DNA of 64,000 nucleotides from Polycladomyces subterraneus (GTDB lineage: Bacteria; Bacillota; Bacilli; Thermoactinomycetales; JIR-001). The DNA is taken from NCBI RefSeq assembly GCF_030433435.1, contig NZ_JANRHH010000011.1, positions 38,511-102,510 on the forward strand. The letters run 5' to 3'. Made by a program: the position numbers and the translations under genes. Of the stretch, positions 36,996 through 45,574 are shown piece after piece. Below the pieces are notes generated by a model that did not search any database, was not told where the DNA came from, and saw only the letters and a list, made by a program, of their open reading frames with translations. The stretch's first letter is position 1, and each line of letters begins with the position of its first letter.

Positions 36996-37853
36996 TTATC
37001 CGCTTAATGTTTGATTCAACCACTGATCAAATGATTGCTCGACCGGTCGGCCGAAACATTGCCGCCATGCATCAGCAAAAGGGATGCCCTCGGCCAACAT
37101 GCGGTGAAAGTGGTCGATCCGCTTGAATCCTTTCGTTTGCACCATATATCGGAAAAACAAAAAGCTTTCTCGGTAAGCCAATGCCTGATTGGGCAGCCGA
37201 TCAAACAACCGGTCCAAATTACGATAAGAATACGACTGATGAGTACGCAAATCGTTGGCTTTCGTTTTCCACTCATAACCGAGTGCCCGGTATTCCACCC
37301 ACTGGGCGAACGCTTCGGTGTACCATCTGGGGTAATTGCCCCTCGTTAACTGGTCCAAGTACAAATGGGCGAACTCATGGTACAACGGACCCTGGAAGTG
37401 GAAAATCTGCCGCCACTTCCACGGGTTTTCCTTGAGAGAAGCCGTTTGGTTCATCCAGCAGTCGGGATTGAGCAGATAGATGGCGCCTGCATAGTAGACG
37501 CCGGATGCAGAGACCCCCGGTTCCCATCCGAACCGTTCCCGTAATGATGCTCTATCCGGAAACAAATAGATGTGAACCGGCTGTTCGATTTGCCATCCCC
37601 AGGATGTTTGAAAATCATGTACTGTCTTCTCTGCTTCGTCGGCAATGACGGTCGCCTGTTCAGCCAACTTAGGCGGATAGGTCAATATAATAGACGGTTT
37701 GCGGATAGTAGCCCACTGATGAAAACGAAACTCATCCAGCAGTTGGTTTCCCTCATATATGACGGGTTGTGCCCATGAGATGCTCTGTCTGCTGAAAAAT
37801 AAGAAAACCGCCACCCAAAGAAGGAAACGAATCCATCGTGCGGTTGTTTTCAT
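36996..37853 (-). CDS. Secreted peptidase MA-family (gluzincin) metalloprotease
   Basis: A probable zinc protease outside the membrane. From the ATG at 37853 (AAAGGA about 10 bases upstream) the product has 285 residues with an N-terminal signal segment (about 5-28, [15 protein letters not shown]) ending near SWAQ. The HExxH motif is in [10 protein letters not shown], and a downstream Glu in [11 protein letters not shown] can act as the third ligand. The gene is directly upstream of walR on the same strand, which is unusual for the wal operon and suggests an envelope-related role. Target unknown. Confidence 0.82.
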   Translation of the reverse strand: MKTTARWIRFLLWVAVFLFFSRQSISWAQPVIYEGNQLLDEFRFHQWATIRKPSIILTYPPKLAEQATVIADEAEKTVHDFQTSWGWQIEQPVHIYLFPDRASLRERFGWEPGVSASGVYYAGAIYLLNPDCWMNQTASLKENPWKWRQIFHFQGPLYHEFAHLYLDQLTRGNYPRWYTEAFAQWVEYRALGYEWKTKANDLRTHQSYSYRNLDRLFDRLPNQALAYRESFLFFRYMVQTKGFKRIDHFHRMLAEGIPFADAWRQCFGRPVEQSFDQWLNQTLSG

Positions 37854-38034
37854 TTTCGCACATTCCTTTCCTTGAAACAATGGGGGACTCGGCAGAGTAA
37901 CACCCGTTTGATTTCTACCAGTTTAACACATTTTTGTTGATAGAAGGTTAGTGAGTTGATGGGAAATTTGGGCGAATGAACGATGTGCTGGGCAGATAGG
38001 GGTGAATATATTGGGTGGCAGAGGAGGACTTGAC

Positions 38035-38799
38035 ATGGAACGAAAAAGACAGATTCGTCATTATCAACAAATTGCGAGCAAACTCCTAAAAACGCGCGTG
38101 TTGGAAAAGACGGAATCACTTCGCCCGTTTTTGCCGGAAACACGGAGATATTCGACGGATGCATTGAAGCTGATGTTAAAACGATATCCGATCGTCTATA
38201 TTAAGCCGGACAAGGGTGGGGGCGGTGGCGGGATCCTGCGTGTGCGGAAACAGGAGAATGACAAGTATGAAGTCCGCTTTCGCACACATACCAAAACCAC
38301 TACCTGGAGTCAATTGGATGACCAGTTGCGATCCTGTTTCTTCGCGGGAAAACGTTATTTGGTCCAACAGGGGATCGAGCTGGCGACAATTGATGATCGG
38401 CCATTCGACTTACGCCTGCTGTTGCAGCGACCCAACAAGGATTGGAAACTGACTGGGATTGTTGCCAAATCAGCCGCACCTGGCCGCATTGTCACCAACC
38501 ATTGCAAAGGCGGGAAGCCTGTGGATGCCGCCAAGGCACTGTTGACGGCGGCGGGTGGTGAACCGAAAACCGTAAAGCGTTGGGTAAAAGTGTTGGTTTG
38601 GCTTGGAATCAAAACGGCTGACGCTTTGCATGTCCAATTTACCGGATTGCGGGAGTTGGGAATCGACGTGGGATTGGATCGAAACGGACGATTCTGGATC
38701 TTTGAGGTGAATACGCGTCCGCAATTCCGGATGTTCAAGAAAATTGGGGATCGGAGTATGTACCGTAAAATCATGCAGTTTCATCGCAAGATCGTGTGA
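38035..38799 (+). CDS. YheC/YheD-type ATP-grasp protein
   Basis: Members of this family are spore-associated ATP-grasp proteins of uncertain substrate. The ATG at 38035 (GAGGAGG upstream) gives 254 residues. The nucleotide-binding glycine loop is PDKGGGGGGILRV, followed by RYLVQQGIEL, the metal-binding region DDRPFDLRLLLQ, and FWIFEVNTRPQFRMF. Expected to be sporulation-controlled, though I see no clear sporulation promoter. Confidence 0.85.
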   Translation: MERKRQIRHYQQIASKLLKTRVLEKTESLRPFLPETRRYSTDALKLMLKRYPIVYIKPDKGGGGGGILRVRKQENDKYEVRFRTHTKTTTWSQLDDQLRSCFFAGKRYLVQQGIELATIDDRPFDLRLLLQRPNKDWKLTGIVAKSAAPGRIVTNHCKGGKPVDAAKALLTAAGGEPKTVKRWVKVLVWLGIKTADALHVQFTGLRELGIDVGLDRNGRFWIFEVNTRPQFRMFKKIGDRSMYRKIMQFHRKIV

Positions 38800-38842
38800 A
38801 GGAAATCGGTGGTGACCTAAAGAATACTCTATACAGTAAAAT

Positions 38843-38867
38843 AGGGCGATCATCGCCCTGTTTTTCT
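38843..38867 (+). terminator. Rho-independent terminator after the ATP-grasp gene
   Basis: AGGGCG and CGCCCT pair around an ATCAT loop, followed by GTTTTTCTTT. Confidence 0.88.
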
Positions 38868-38970
38868 TTGCAGAGGAATATTTTATCCCTAAACCAAAAA
38901 TAAAAGAAAGGTCTTTTTTTCCTTTTCCCCTTTTTTCGACAAATCCTCCTGTTGCCATATACCAATGCGA

Positions 38971-39004
38971 CTGTTAAACTCAATGGTAATAGAAGGTTTA
39001 ACAG
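38971..39004. promoter_or_regulatory. 9-bp inverted repeat upstream of the 39075 gene
   Basis: CTGTTAAAC and GTTTAACAG are perfect inverted arms spaced by 16 bases and lie 70 bases before the start codon. Could be a binding site for the encoded putative DNA-binding protein itself. Confidence 0.4.
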
Positions 39005-39074
39005 GATGAAAAAAACGACCGTCGGAAAATCAGTTAGCATACGCTTATAATTTTCGAGCGGAGGTGCCGGGACA

Positions 39075-39791
39075 ATGGCGATTACGGTAGGAGTTTATAT
39101 TGGTAAGAAGGACCGGCTCATTCGGTATTGGTATGAAATTCTCCCGCGTGGTCAGTTCCCGATCTTGGTGAAGTACTGCATCCAAACTTTCTTGCGCGGT
39201 ACGTACTTTCCGCTGGCGACGGTGTGTGATCGTGAATTGTTAAAAGAGCAAATTTTGGGACGAAAGGATTTGCCGCCGACACAGCGCAATGTCACGTTTA
39301 CAGAGGAAGACGGTCCGGTGTACGAATGGGTGGATCAGTTGATGAGCGGTTATCGCAGCGAAGAAATTAAGAACATTTTGAAACAAACCATCCTACATAC
39401 CTTGGTTGAATCAGACACGTTTCATCCGGTAGCCCACCCTTCTGCATCGTCGACCCTGCAGGGAAATCACAGGGAACAAGGGATATATCCAACGATGCAT
39501 GCCCATGGCGATATGGTTGTACCAAAGGCGAACACCTCTTCCAAACCGGGAAACGTCTCTGCGTATCCGCGTACGTATCATGCCGTTTCACCGGCGCCCG
39601 GCGGATATATCCATAACATGCCGCTCCAATCCCTGAAAAAAGATCGGCCGGAAATGGAAGATCCCTATGATTCCTGGGATGAGATTTATAACACGCTGAC
39701 CTCACGCAATCGGAGAGATAGAGAGGAAACCCAGATGGAACGGGATCAGGCGGAGCAAGAATTTCATCGTTTGGTGAATCGATTGGGTTAG
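39075..39791 (+). CDS. Unrecognised protein with a ribbon-helix-helix-like N-terminus and the C-terminal module shared with the 7241-8587 product
   Basis: No firm family assignment. The ATG at 39075 has GGAGGTG upstream; 238 residues. The first ~40 residues run strand (AITVGVYIGKKD), helix (LIRYWYEILP), turn, helix (PILVKYCIQTFLRG), the order seen in ribbon-helix-helix DNA-binding proteins such as ParR. Residues about 45-115 are mixed; 120-195 look disordered (His, Pro, Ser rich). The last 39 residues (SWDEIY ... HRLVNRLG) match, without gaps, the end of the protein encoded next to the ParM-like actin. I infer a possible ParR-like adaptor; it could instead be a coat- or scaffold-type protein. 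It is monocistronic, between terminators. Confidence 0.6.
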   Translation: MAITVGVYIGKKDRLIRYWYEILPRGQFPILVKYCIQTFLRGTYFPLATVCDRELLKEQILGRKDLPPTQRNVTFTEEDGPVYEWVDQLMSGYRSEEIKNILKQTILHTLVESDTFHPVAHPSASSTLQGNHREQGIYPTMHAHGDMVVPKANTSSKPGNVSAYPRTYHAVSPAPGGYIHNMPLQSLKKDRPEMEDPYDSWDEIYNTLTSRNRRDREETQMERDQAEQEFHRLVNRLG

Positions 39792-39811
39792 TCATATTAT
39801 CGACCATCCTG

Positions 39812-39838
39812 CCCAGCTCCATCGGGAACTGGGTTTTT
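39812..39838 (+). terminator. Rho-independent terminator after the 39075 gene
   Basis: CCCAGCTCC and GGGAACTGGG pair with one mismatch around ATC, followed by TTTTTTG. Confidence 0.82.
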
Positions 39839-39882
39839 TGCTTGAAAAAATATGGAAGAAGCGTAAGGTTGATTGTACGGGG

Positions 39883-39930
39883 GCGCAGGACGCGGGCAAT
39901 TTTCCTTTGCCCGCGTCCTGCGCTTTTTCG
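39883..39930. repeat. 17-bp perfect hairpin, repeat-family copy R4
   Basis: GCGCAGGACGCGGGCAA and its exact complement are separated by 7 bases (39883-39899, 39907-39923), followed by TTTTTCGG. The arm is the core of the interspersed repeat (compare R5 at 45659-45676). It probably also serves as a back-up terminator between convergent genes. Confidence 0.8.
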
Positions 39931-39977
39931 GTTCTGAAAAACATGTCCCGAGATGATCAGGCACATCCAACGCAGTC

Positions 39978-40904
39978 CTACTGATCACTGAGATGTTTTT
40001 TCGCAAGCTGCAATGCTTTCCGCACCTGTCCTTCCGCTTGGCGCAACAATTGCCGTGCGCGCTCTGGTGTTTGGTCCGTCAGCAGCGATATGATCGCCGT
40101 CTTCACTTCCTTGTCACATCGGAGCCATGCAGCCTCTGCTTCCTCGGGTGTAACCCCTGTGATTTGTCGAATGATGCGACGTGCCCGGTCCTCCAGCTTT
40201 TGATTGGAGGGCTGAAGGTCCACCATCAGGTTTTGATACACTTTCCCCATTCGCACCATCGTCGCTGTACTCAGCATGTTGAGAATCATTTTTTGTGCAG
40301 TTCCGGATTTCAAACGAGTGGATCCGACCAACACTTCCGGACCCACATTGACCTCGATCGGAATGTCCGCCAATTTCCCCAACACTGATCCCGGGTTGCA
40401 AGTGATAGCCACCGTCCGCGCGCCCGTCTGCTTGGCATACTTTACAGCACCGATCACATACGGTGTTCTGCCACTGGTGGCCAATCCGACAAGCAAATCC
40501 CGAGAGCAAAACCCGTGTTCTTCTAAATCCGTCGCCGCTTGCAGGGGATCATCTTCGGCGCCCTCCACTGCATGGCGCAAAGCGGTGTCGCCGCCCGCGA
40601 TGATCCCTTGAAACCATGAAGGGTCCGCACTGAAGGTGGGCGGGCATTCGGATGCGTCCAACACGCCCAACCGACCGCTGGTGCCCGCACCGATGTAAAA
40701 AATGTGTCCTCCTTGTTTCAATGTATCTACCATCGCTTCCACCGCTTGCGCCACCTGAGGGAGGACCTCCCCTACAGCGAGTGGAACGCGCCGGTCTTCT
40801 TCATTCATCACACGCACGATTTCGAGGGCAGACATTTGATCCAAATCCCGAGTACGCTCGTTGATCTGTTCGGTAATCAGTCTGGACAAATCCGGTTCCA
40901 TCAT
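39978..40904 (-). CDS. murQ: N-acetylmuramic acid 6-phosphate etherase
   Basis: MurQ cleaves the lactyl ether of MurNAc-6-phosphate to give GlcNAc-6-phosphate and lactate, in cell-wall sugar recycling. The 308 residues carry a SIS domain: GAGTSGRLGVLDASECPPTF (about 72-91) with the catalytic Glu, and TRLKSGTAQKMILNMLSTA near 210. An AAGGAGGAA site precedes the start. The PTS permease gene lies upstream on the same strand. Confidence 0.96.
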   Translation of the reverse strand: MMEPDLSRLITEQINERTRDLDQMSALEIVRVMNEEDRRVPLAVGEVLPQVAQAVEAMVDTLKQGGHIFYIGAGTSGRLGVLDASECPPTFSADPSWFQGIIAGGDTALRHAVEGAEDDPLQAATDLEEHGFCSRDLLVGLATSGRTPYVIGAVKYAKQTGARTVAITCNPGSVLGKLADIPIEVNVGPEVLVGSTRLKSGTAQKMILNMLSTATMVRMGKVYQNLMVDLQPSNQKLEDRARRIIRQITGVTPEEAEAAWLRCDKEVKTAIISLLTDQTPERARQLLRQAEGQVRKALQLAKKHLSDQ

Positions 40905-41024
40905 CGTTCCTCCTTACCCTGTTGACGCGAAGCACGGCCATCTTCACAGTGCACCGAGAGGGTTACCATTTTCCCCGCGAGCAACCTTGAGTTTGTACCC
41001 ATACAGAAGAACGACTGATTGCCG

Positions 41025-42416
41025 TCAGGTCGTCAATGTCGTTCGGCCTGATGTGGTGGTGGCAGACTGATAATGTTGGTCCATCTCTTCCTTGTAACCG
41101 AAGAGATAGGTGATGGCAAACCCCGCTACGTAAGAGATGATGATCCCTATCAGATAGGAGGCGATTTGACCGTGCTGGATCAACAAGGCCAAAGGCAATC
41201 CCGATACCCCGATCGCGACAGAGGACACGCCCATCACCGCTTGAAACGCTCCGCCGACGGCCGCACCGATGCAAGCGGTTACAAACGGGCGTCCCAATGG
41301 CAGGGTGACCCCAAAGATGAGCGGTTCCCCGATCCCGAGGATACCCACGGGCAATCCGCCTTTGATGACGTTTTTCAGCGTACGATTTTTCGTTTTCAGA
41401 TAGATGGCGAAAGCGGCACCCACTTGTCCCGCTCCGGCCATGGCCAGGATCGGCAACAGCGGGTCCAGTCCGGTTTTGTTCAACAACTCCATATGAATCG
41501 GCGTCAATCCTTGATGCAACCCGGTCATCACCAGCGGGAGGAACGTACCCGCCAACACAGCTCCGGCCACGATTCCGCCGTGATGGAGCAAGGAGGTCAA
41601 TCCCAGTGTGATCCCATCGGAGATCCGGCCTCCCAGTGGTTGCAGGAACCAATACGTGGCTACCCCCGTCACCAGCAATGCCAGCGTCGGTGTGACGATG
41701 ATATCGACGGAGGATGGGACCCAGCGTCGGATACGCTTTTCCAATACACTGATGAACCAGGCGGCGAGCAAAGCGCCAATCAACCCGCCGCGACCGGGAA
41801 CGAGAGGCTCTCCGAACAAAGGGGGGATTTTCTCGATATCCTGCAAAATGATAAGACCACCCGCGACACCGCCCAAGGCCGGTGTGCCCCCAAATTCGCG
41901 TGCAGTGTTGATCCCGACGAAGACGGCAAGATACGCGAAAATCACTTTGCTGATCGCGTTCAGCATTGTAACCAGAGCACTTTTCTCGTCCAGATGTAGA
42001 CTGTAGATCATCACATTGTTCAGTCCCATGATCATCCCACCGGCAACGATGGCTGGGATCAAAGGAACGAAAATGTTGGCCAGCCGGCGGAGAAAAAGTT
42101 TGAATGATGTACGATTTTGATCTTGGAGAGCAGCTCGGAAATCGCGTACCTCCCCCGATGGGATGCCAGTCATTTCGGACAGTTGCGCCGCTACTTTGGT
42201 GACGGTTCCGGGCCCTAGAATGATCTGAAGTTGATCGGTCGATGTGACAACCCCCAGCACGCCCTCCAGTGAACGAATCTCTTCCAGACGTACCGATTCC
42301 GTTTCTTTAGGCGTAACACGCAAACGGGTCATGCAGTGGCTGAGCGACGAAACATTGTCGGCACCACCCAAGTGTTCCAAAATCGCTTGGGCCAACGCCT
42401 GTTCCTTGGATACCAT
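41025..42416 (-). CDS. murP: PTS transporter EIIBC, probably MurNAc-specific (MurP type)
   Basis: This permease imports and phosphorylates a sugar, most likely N-acetylmuramic acid given murQ next to it. EIIB (about 1-85) has the phospho-cysteine C28 in SLSHCMTRLRV; EIIC (about 110-455) has the expected ~10 hydrophobic segments and the GEPLIFGVTLPL motif. No EIIA is fused or adjacent, so phosphate would come from another EIIA (as for MurP in other bacteria). No MurR-type regulator gene is in this window. Sucrose-family specificity is an alternative. Confidence 0.82.
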   Translation of the reverse strand: MVSKEQALAQAILEHLGGADNVSSLSHCMTRLRVTPKETESVRLEEIRSLEGVLGVVTSTDQLQIILGPGTVTKVAAQLSEMTGIPSGEVRDFRAALQDQNRTSFKLFLRRLANIFVPLIPAIVAGGMIMGLNNVMIYSLHLDEKSALVTMLNAISKVIFAYLAVFVGINTAREFGGTPALGGVAGGLIILQDIEKIPPLFGEPLVPGRGGLIGALLAAWFISVLEKRIRRWVPSSVDIIVTPTLALLVTGVATYWFLQPLGGRISDGITLGLTSLLHHGGIVAGAVLAGTFLPLVMTGLHQGLTPIHMELLNKTGLDPLLPILAMAGAGQVGAAFAIYLKTKNRTLKNVIKGGLPVGILGIGEPLIFGVTLPLGRPFVTACIGAAVGGAFQAVMGVSSVAIGVSGLPLALLIQHGQIASYLIGIIISYVAGFAITYLFGYKEEMDQHYQSATTTSGRTTLTT

Positions 42417-42724
42417 TTCGTCGATCCCCTTTCTGTCGTTTTTGCTACATTGTACTGGCCGAGCAGCAAAAACATGCTCGCAGAAAAGACACCCCTTTCA
42501 TTACATTCATCCAATTTACAATATTTCCTTCATGTTCGCAGGCGAAATTCGTTTCGACGAAAAGAAGTGTCGATTGTTGAGATCTTTTGTCGAATGAGAG
42601 AAATCGGGAAGGAAATGGGGGAAATGAAGGGAAACATAAATGTCTAAAAAGAGAAGCTTCTATCTGATCTTGTCAATCAGAATGCGAAAAAGAACCGGAC
42701 ACGCACCAACCTCGAGGTGGTAGT
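42417..42724. other. Divergent upstream region of murP and the sensor kinase
   Basis: No gene seen. A CGAAA-TTCG-TTTCG inverted repeat lies at 42543-42556 and a GAGC hairpin near 42462; neither is assigned to a regulator. Confidence 0.4.
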
Positions 42725-44551
42725 ATGGAATTGCTGCACGCGGTGGGGCAAAGAATGTTCTTTTGGATCGGAGAACCGACTGCGGAGCCTTTTCAGACGT
42801 TTGGTTCTATTGCGGGGATTCTGTTGGTCTCTGTCGTTCTGATCGTTTTGTTGTTCATGAAGCAGCAGTGGATCGAGCGATGCCCAACCCCCGCTTATAT
42901 CATGGTGGTGACTGCCTGTTTGGTGGCGCTGGATGCGTTGACGGGAGATGGGAACAACATATGGCTGTATTTGTTGTGCCAGGGGATTGTCTCCGTACGA
43001 CTGTCCGGTGAGAAGATGGGATGGACGACCTTATCGTTTCTCCTTTCCTATTTGATGATTTCTGGGTTGAACGGATGGCGGTCGCAACCGTGGTGGTTAT
43101 TGATCTATCAGGCTCTGGCTTTCGGTATAATCGGATGGATGAGCTCGATGCTGCAAAAAGCCCGTTGGGAGGCCTCGCAGGTCAAACAAGAGAACCGACG
43201 TTTGTTGGTCAAAGTGGAGGAAGCGAATCGGCGTCTGCATGAATACATTCTGGAGCTGGAAGAGACGTCGCGTCGTGATTATTTGACAGGATTGTACAAC
43301 TTCAGCGGGTTTCAGGAACAGGTGACCCGCAGTTTGGCCCGGTGTGGAGCGGGGCAGTCTTATCATGTCATCTGTGTGGATTTGGTGGATTTTCAACAGG
43401 TGAACATGAAGCAGGGCATCGATGCAGGCGATCAGATGCTGGTCATGTTAGCCCGGCAACTGAAGCGAAAACTTCCTCCCTATGCACAGGTGGCCCGCTA
43501 CGACGGGGATCAGTTCGCGGTGGGAGTGATGGGGGATGAACAGGTGTTGCGCCAAAGCCTGGAGACGATCGAAGAGGTGATCAGTGGGTTGCGGGCGGAG
43601 AGCACATTGCTCAACTTTTGTCTGGGAACGGCTTCGTATCCGCAGGAAGCGACCAATGCTTCGGAGTTGATCCGCATCGCCGAGTATCGTCTTTCCATTG
43701 AGCAGCGGCGACTACGGCATCAGGAGGAGGAACGCCACCGCCATCTGGAGAAACTGTCCGCACTGGGTCAACTGGCAGCGGGACTGGCGCACGAGATTCG
43801 CAACCCGCTGACATCGATCCGCGGGTTTATCCAAATTTCCGCCAGGGAATCGGAACAGGTAAAAAAATGGGAATCCATCATATTACCGGAGATCGATAGG
43901 ATCAATGATTTGCTGAAACAATTTCTCCATTTGAGCGAATCGCGACCCGCCCGGTTCACAGTGTTCAATCTGGATCAGCTGATGGAGGACGTACTCCGCC
44001 TGCTTCAACCCAAAACGATGTTGATGGGACATCAGTTGATCGTTCAACCCCCCGTTACTCCGGTTGTGATCGAGGCAGATGCCGAGCAATTGAAACAAGT
44101 GTTGATCAACCTGATCCAAAACGGATTGGAATCCTTGGGGGACGGTGGAAAGGTCACCGTTCGGTGGAAGGAAATGCGGGATCGCATCCTCATTCGGGTG
44201 GAGGATAACGGCAGCGGTATCAAGCCGGAACACATGTCACGTATTTTCGATCCGTTCTTTACCACCAAGAAGGACGGTACCGGCATGGGGCTGTCCATTT
44301 GCCACCGTATCATTTCCGATCATGGTGGGCAAATCCACGTGACCAGTCAGCCGGGCAGGGGGACCACCTTCAACGTCCACCTGCCCATCTGTCAGGTTTC
44401 CACAGAGAAACAGAGGTCGTCCACTGACAATCAGGATAGTTCCGGTACTTCCCAACAGGGGACAAGAAGCGAAGCCGAACACTTGGAGGAATCCCCGTTT
44501 CCTCTCTCGCGGAGACGACTTGCTTTGCATCCCTCCAAACTCCTGCGCTAA
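42725..44551 (+). CDS. Membrane sensor histidine kinase with degenerate GGDEF domain
   Basis: The 608-residue protein combines an N-terminal membrane region (about five hydrophobic segments, 25-140), a coiled-coil (about 145-185), a GGDEF domain (about 185-325) whose signature is replaced by RYDGDQF, and a kinase core: HisKA with His356 in GLAHEIRNPLTSIRGF and HATPase_c with LINLIQNGLES, DNGSGIKPEH, KDGTGMGLSI. The His-box is like that of sporulation phosphorelay kinases (KinA-E) and no response regulator is adjacent, so it is probably an orphan phosphorelay kinase. The ~40-residue C-terminal tail is Ser/Glu rich. GAGGTGG precedes the ATG. Confidence 0.88.
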   Translation: MELLHAVGQRMFFWIGEPTAEPFQTFGSIAGILLVSVVLIVLLFMKQQWIERCPTPAYIMVVTACLVALDALTGDGNNIWLYLLCQGIVSVRLSGEKMGWTTLSFLLSYLMISGLNGWRSQPWWLLIYQALAFGIIGWMSSMLQKARWEASQVKQENRRLLVKVEEANRRLHEYILELEETSRRDYLTGLYNFSGFQEQVTRSLARCGAGQSYHVICVDLVDFQQVNMKQGIDAGDQMLVMLARQLKRKLPPYAQVARYDGDQFAVGVMGDEQVLRQSLETIEEVISGLRAESTLLNFCLGTASYPQEATNASELIRIAEYRLSIEQRRLRHQEEERHRHLEKLSALGQLAAGLAHEIRNPLTSIRGFIQISARESEQVKKWESIILPEIDRINDLLKQFLHLSESRPARFTVFNLDQLMEDVLRLLQPKTMLMGHQLIVQPPVTPVVIEADAEQLKQVLINLIQNGLESLGDGGKVTVRWKEMRDRILIRVEDNGSGIKPEHMSRIFDPFFTTKKDGTGMGLSICHRIISDHGGQIHVTSQPGRGTTFNVHLPICQVSTEKQRSSTDNQDSSGTSQQGTRSEAEHLEESPFPLSRRRLALHPSKLLR

Positions 44552-44578
44552 AATAGGATCGACAGGGGGCGAAGTGGG

Positions 44579-45079
44579 ATGAAAAAAAACAAGTCCGGTT
44601 TCAATATCATTCGAAACGATTCCACCACTCACGGTGGATATGCTACGGGTACGCTCAATTTGAGCAATCTCTCTTCTGTTCTGATTGACGGGGATCAAGC
44701 CAAAATCGATTTGGGTCTGATCCATGCCAAAAGCGCAGTGGAGCGGGGAATCAAATGGGCGACGGATCTTGAACAGGTGCCCAACGGCAAAAAGTACTGG
44801 GTCGTTTGGGTAGCGGTGGATCGAAATGAAAAGGGACCGCATTATGCCGGTGTGACCGCGTGCTCGATGGTAATCGACCGGGAAGCGCGGATTGGATGGA
44901 AGATTCTCCCTGAGCACGTCAACCGGATGGATGATGCCCTGAAGCGGCGGATCAAACTGGCTGGGCTAAATGATGTGGAGAAAAAAGCGCTGCGCGATTT
45001 GCTGATCAGCCATAATGAAGAGATGTGGAACAATTCCGGTGACGAACTGAAACAGGCGTTGGCCACCACGGAAAATTGA
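44579..45079 (+). CDS. ywhD: YwhD family protein
   Basis: Conserved protein of unknown function in Bacilli. The 166 residues include GGYATGTLNLSNLSSVLIDG, VDLGLIHAKS-type motif (IDLGLIHAKSAVERGI) and GPHYAGVTACSMVID. It lies near the class A PBP and spe genes, as ywhD does beside pbpG-speEB in B. subtilis. A strong terminator follows. Confidence 0.9.
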   Translation: MKKNKSGFNIIRNDSTTHGGYATGTLNLSNLSSVLIDGDQAKIDLGLIHAKSAVERGIKWATDLEQVPNGKKYWVVWVAVDRNEKGPHYAGVTACSMVIDREARIGWKILPEHVNRMDDALKRRIKLAGLNDVEKKALRDLLISHNEEMWNNSGDELKQALATTEN

Positions 45080-45174
45080 ACGCTGTGTGAACATTGAGCG
45101 GGGCTTATTGCCGCGCCTTTTTTGCAAGGATACACTAATAAATAAGGTAACGGAACCAAAGTTGCTAGGACGCC

Positions 45175-45207
45175 GAAACAGCGGGGAATACCCCGCTGTT
45201 TCGGTTT
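45175..45207 (+). terminator. Rho-independent terminator after ywhD
   Basis: GAAACAGCGGGG and CCCCGCTGTTTC form a 12-bp perfect stem with an AATA loop, followed by GGTTTTGTT. Confidence 0.9.
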
Positions 45208-45297
45208 TGTTAAGCGTTTTCACCCATCCCTATCCTTTCCCCTGATATTCCCTGCCGTCAATGCGCATCATAGGGGAAAAGGAGGAGGACGAACCCC

Positions 45298-45528
45298 ATG
45301 ACCCACACTCATGACAACGATCATTTCGCACGTCACGGCGGTGTACACTTCGCTACACACGCTTCGACCGAAGAGATCAACCGTTTTGTACGGCAATTGC
45401 CAGCCGGGAAACGGGACAGTCTGTTTGAGGTATTGCAGGAACTGAATCAGGCCGGTTTGATCTCGTTGTACAACGACGGCGTCTGGACTGACGGTGAAGG
45501 ACAGATCGGCGGAAGCGACGAGTGCTGA
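45298..45528 (+). CDS. Small hypothetical protein (76 aa)
   Basis: Unrecognised. A very good AAAGGAGGAGG site precedes the ATG. The product is His-rich at the start (THTHDNDHFARHGGVHF), then has a helical part (TEEINRFVRQLP ... FEVLQELNQAGLISL) and an acidic, Gly-rich end. The His-rich start could bind metal. It stands alone, followed by repeat R5. Confidence 0.7.
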   Translation: MTHTHDNDHFARHGGVHFATHASTEEINRFVRQLPAGKRDSLFEVLQELNQAGLISLYNDGVWTDGEGQIGGSDEC

Positions 45529-45574
45529 GTGAAGACCAAACACGCCCCAGTTCGCTCGGAGCTTCAGTAGGTAA

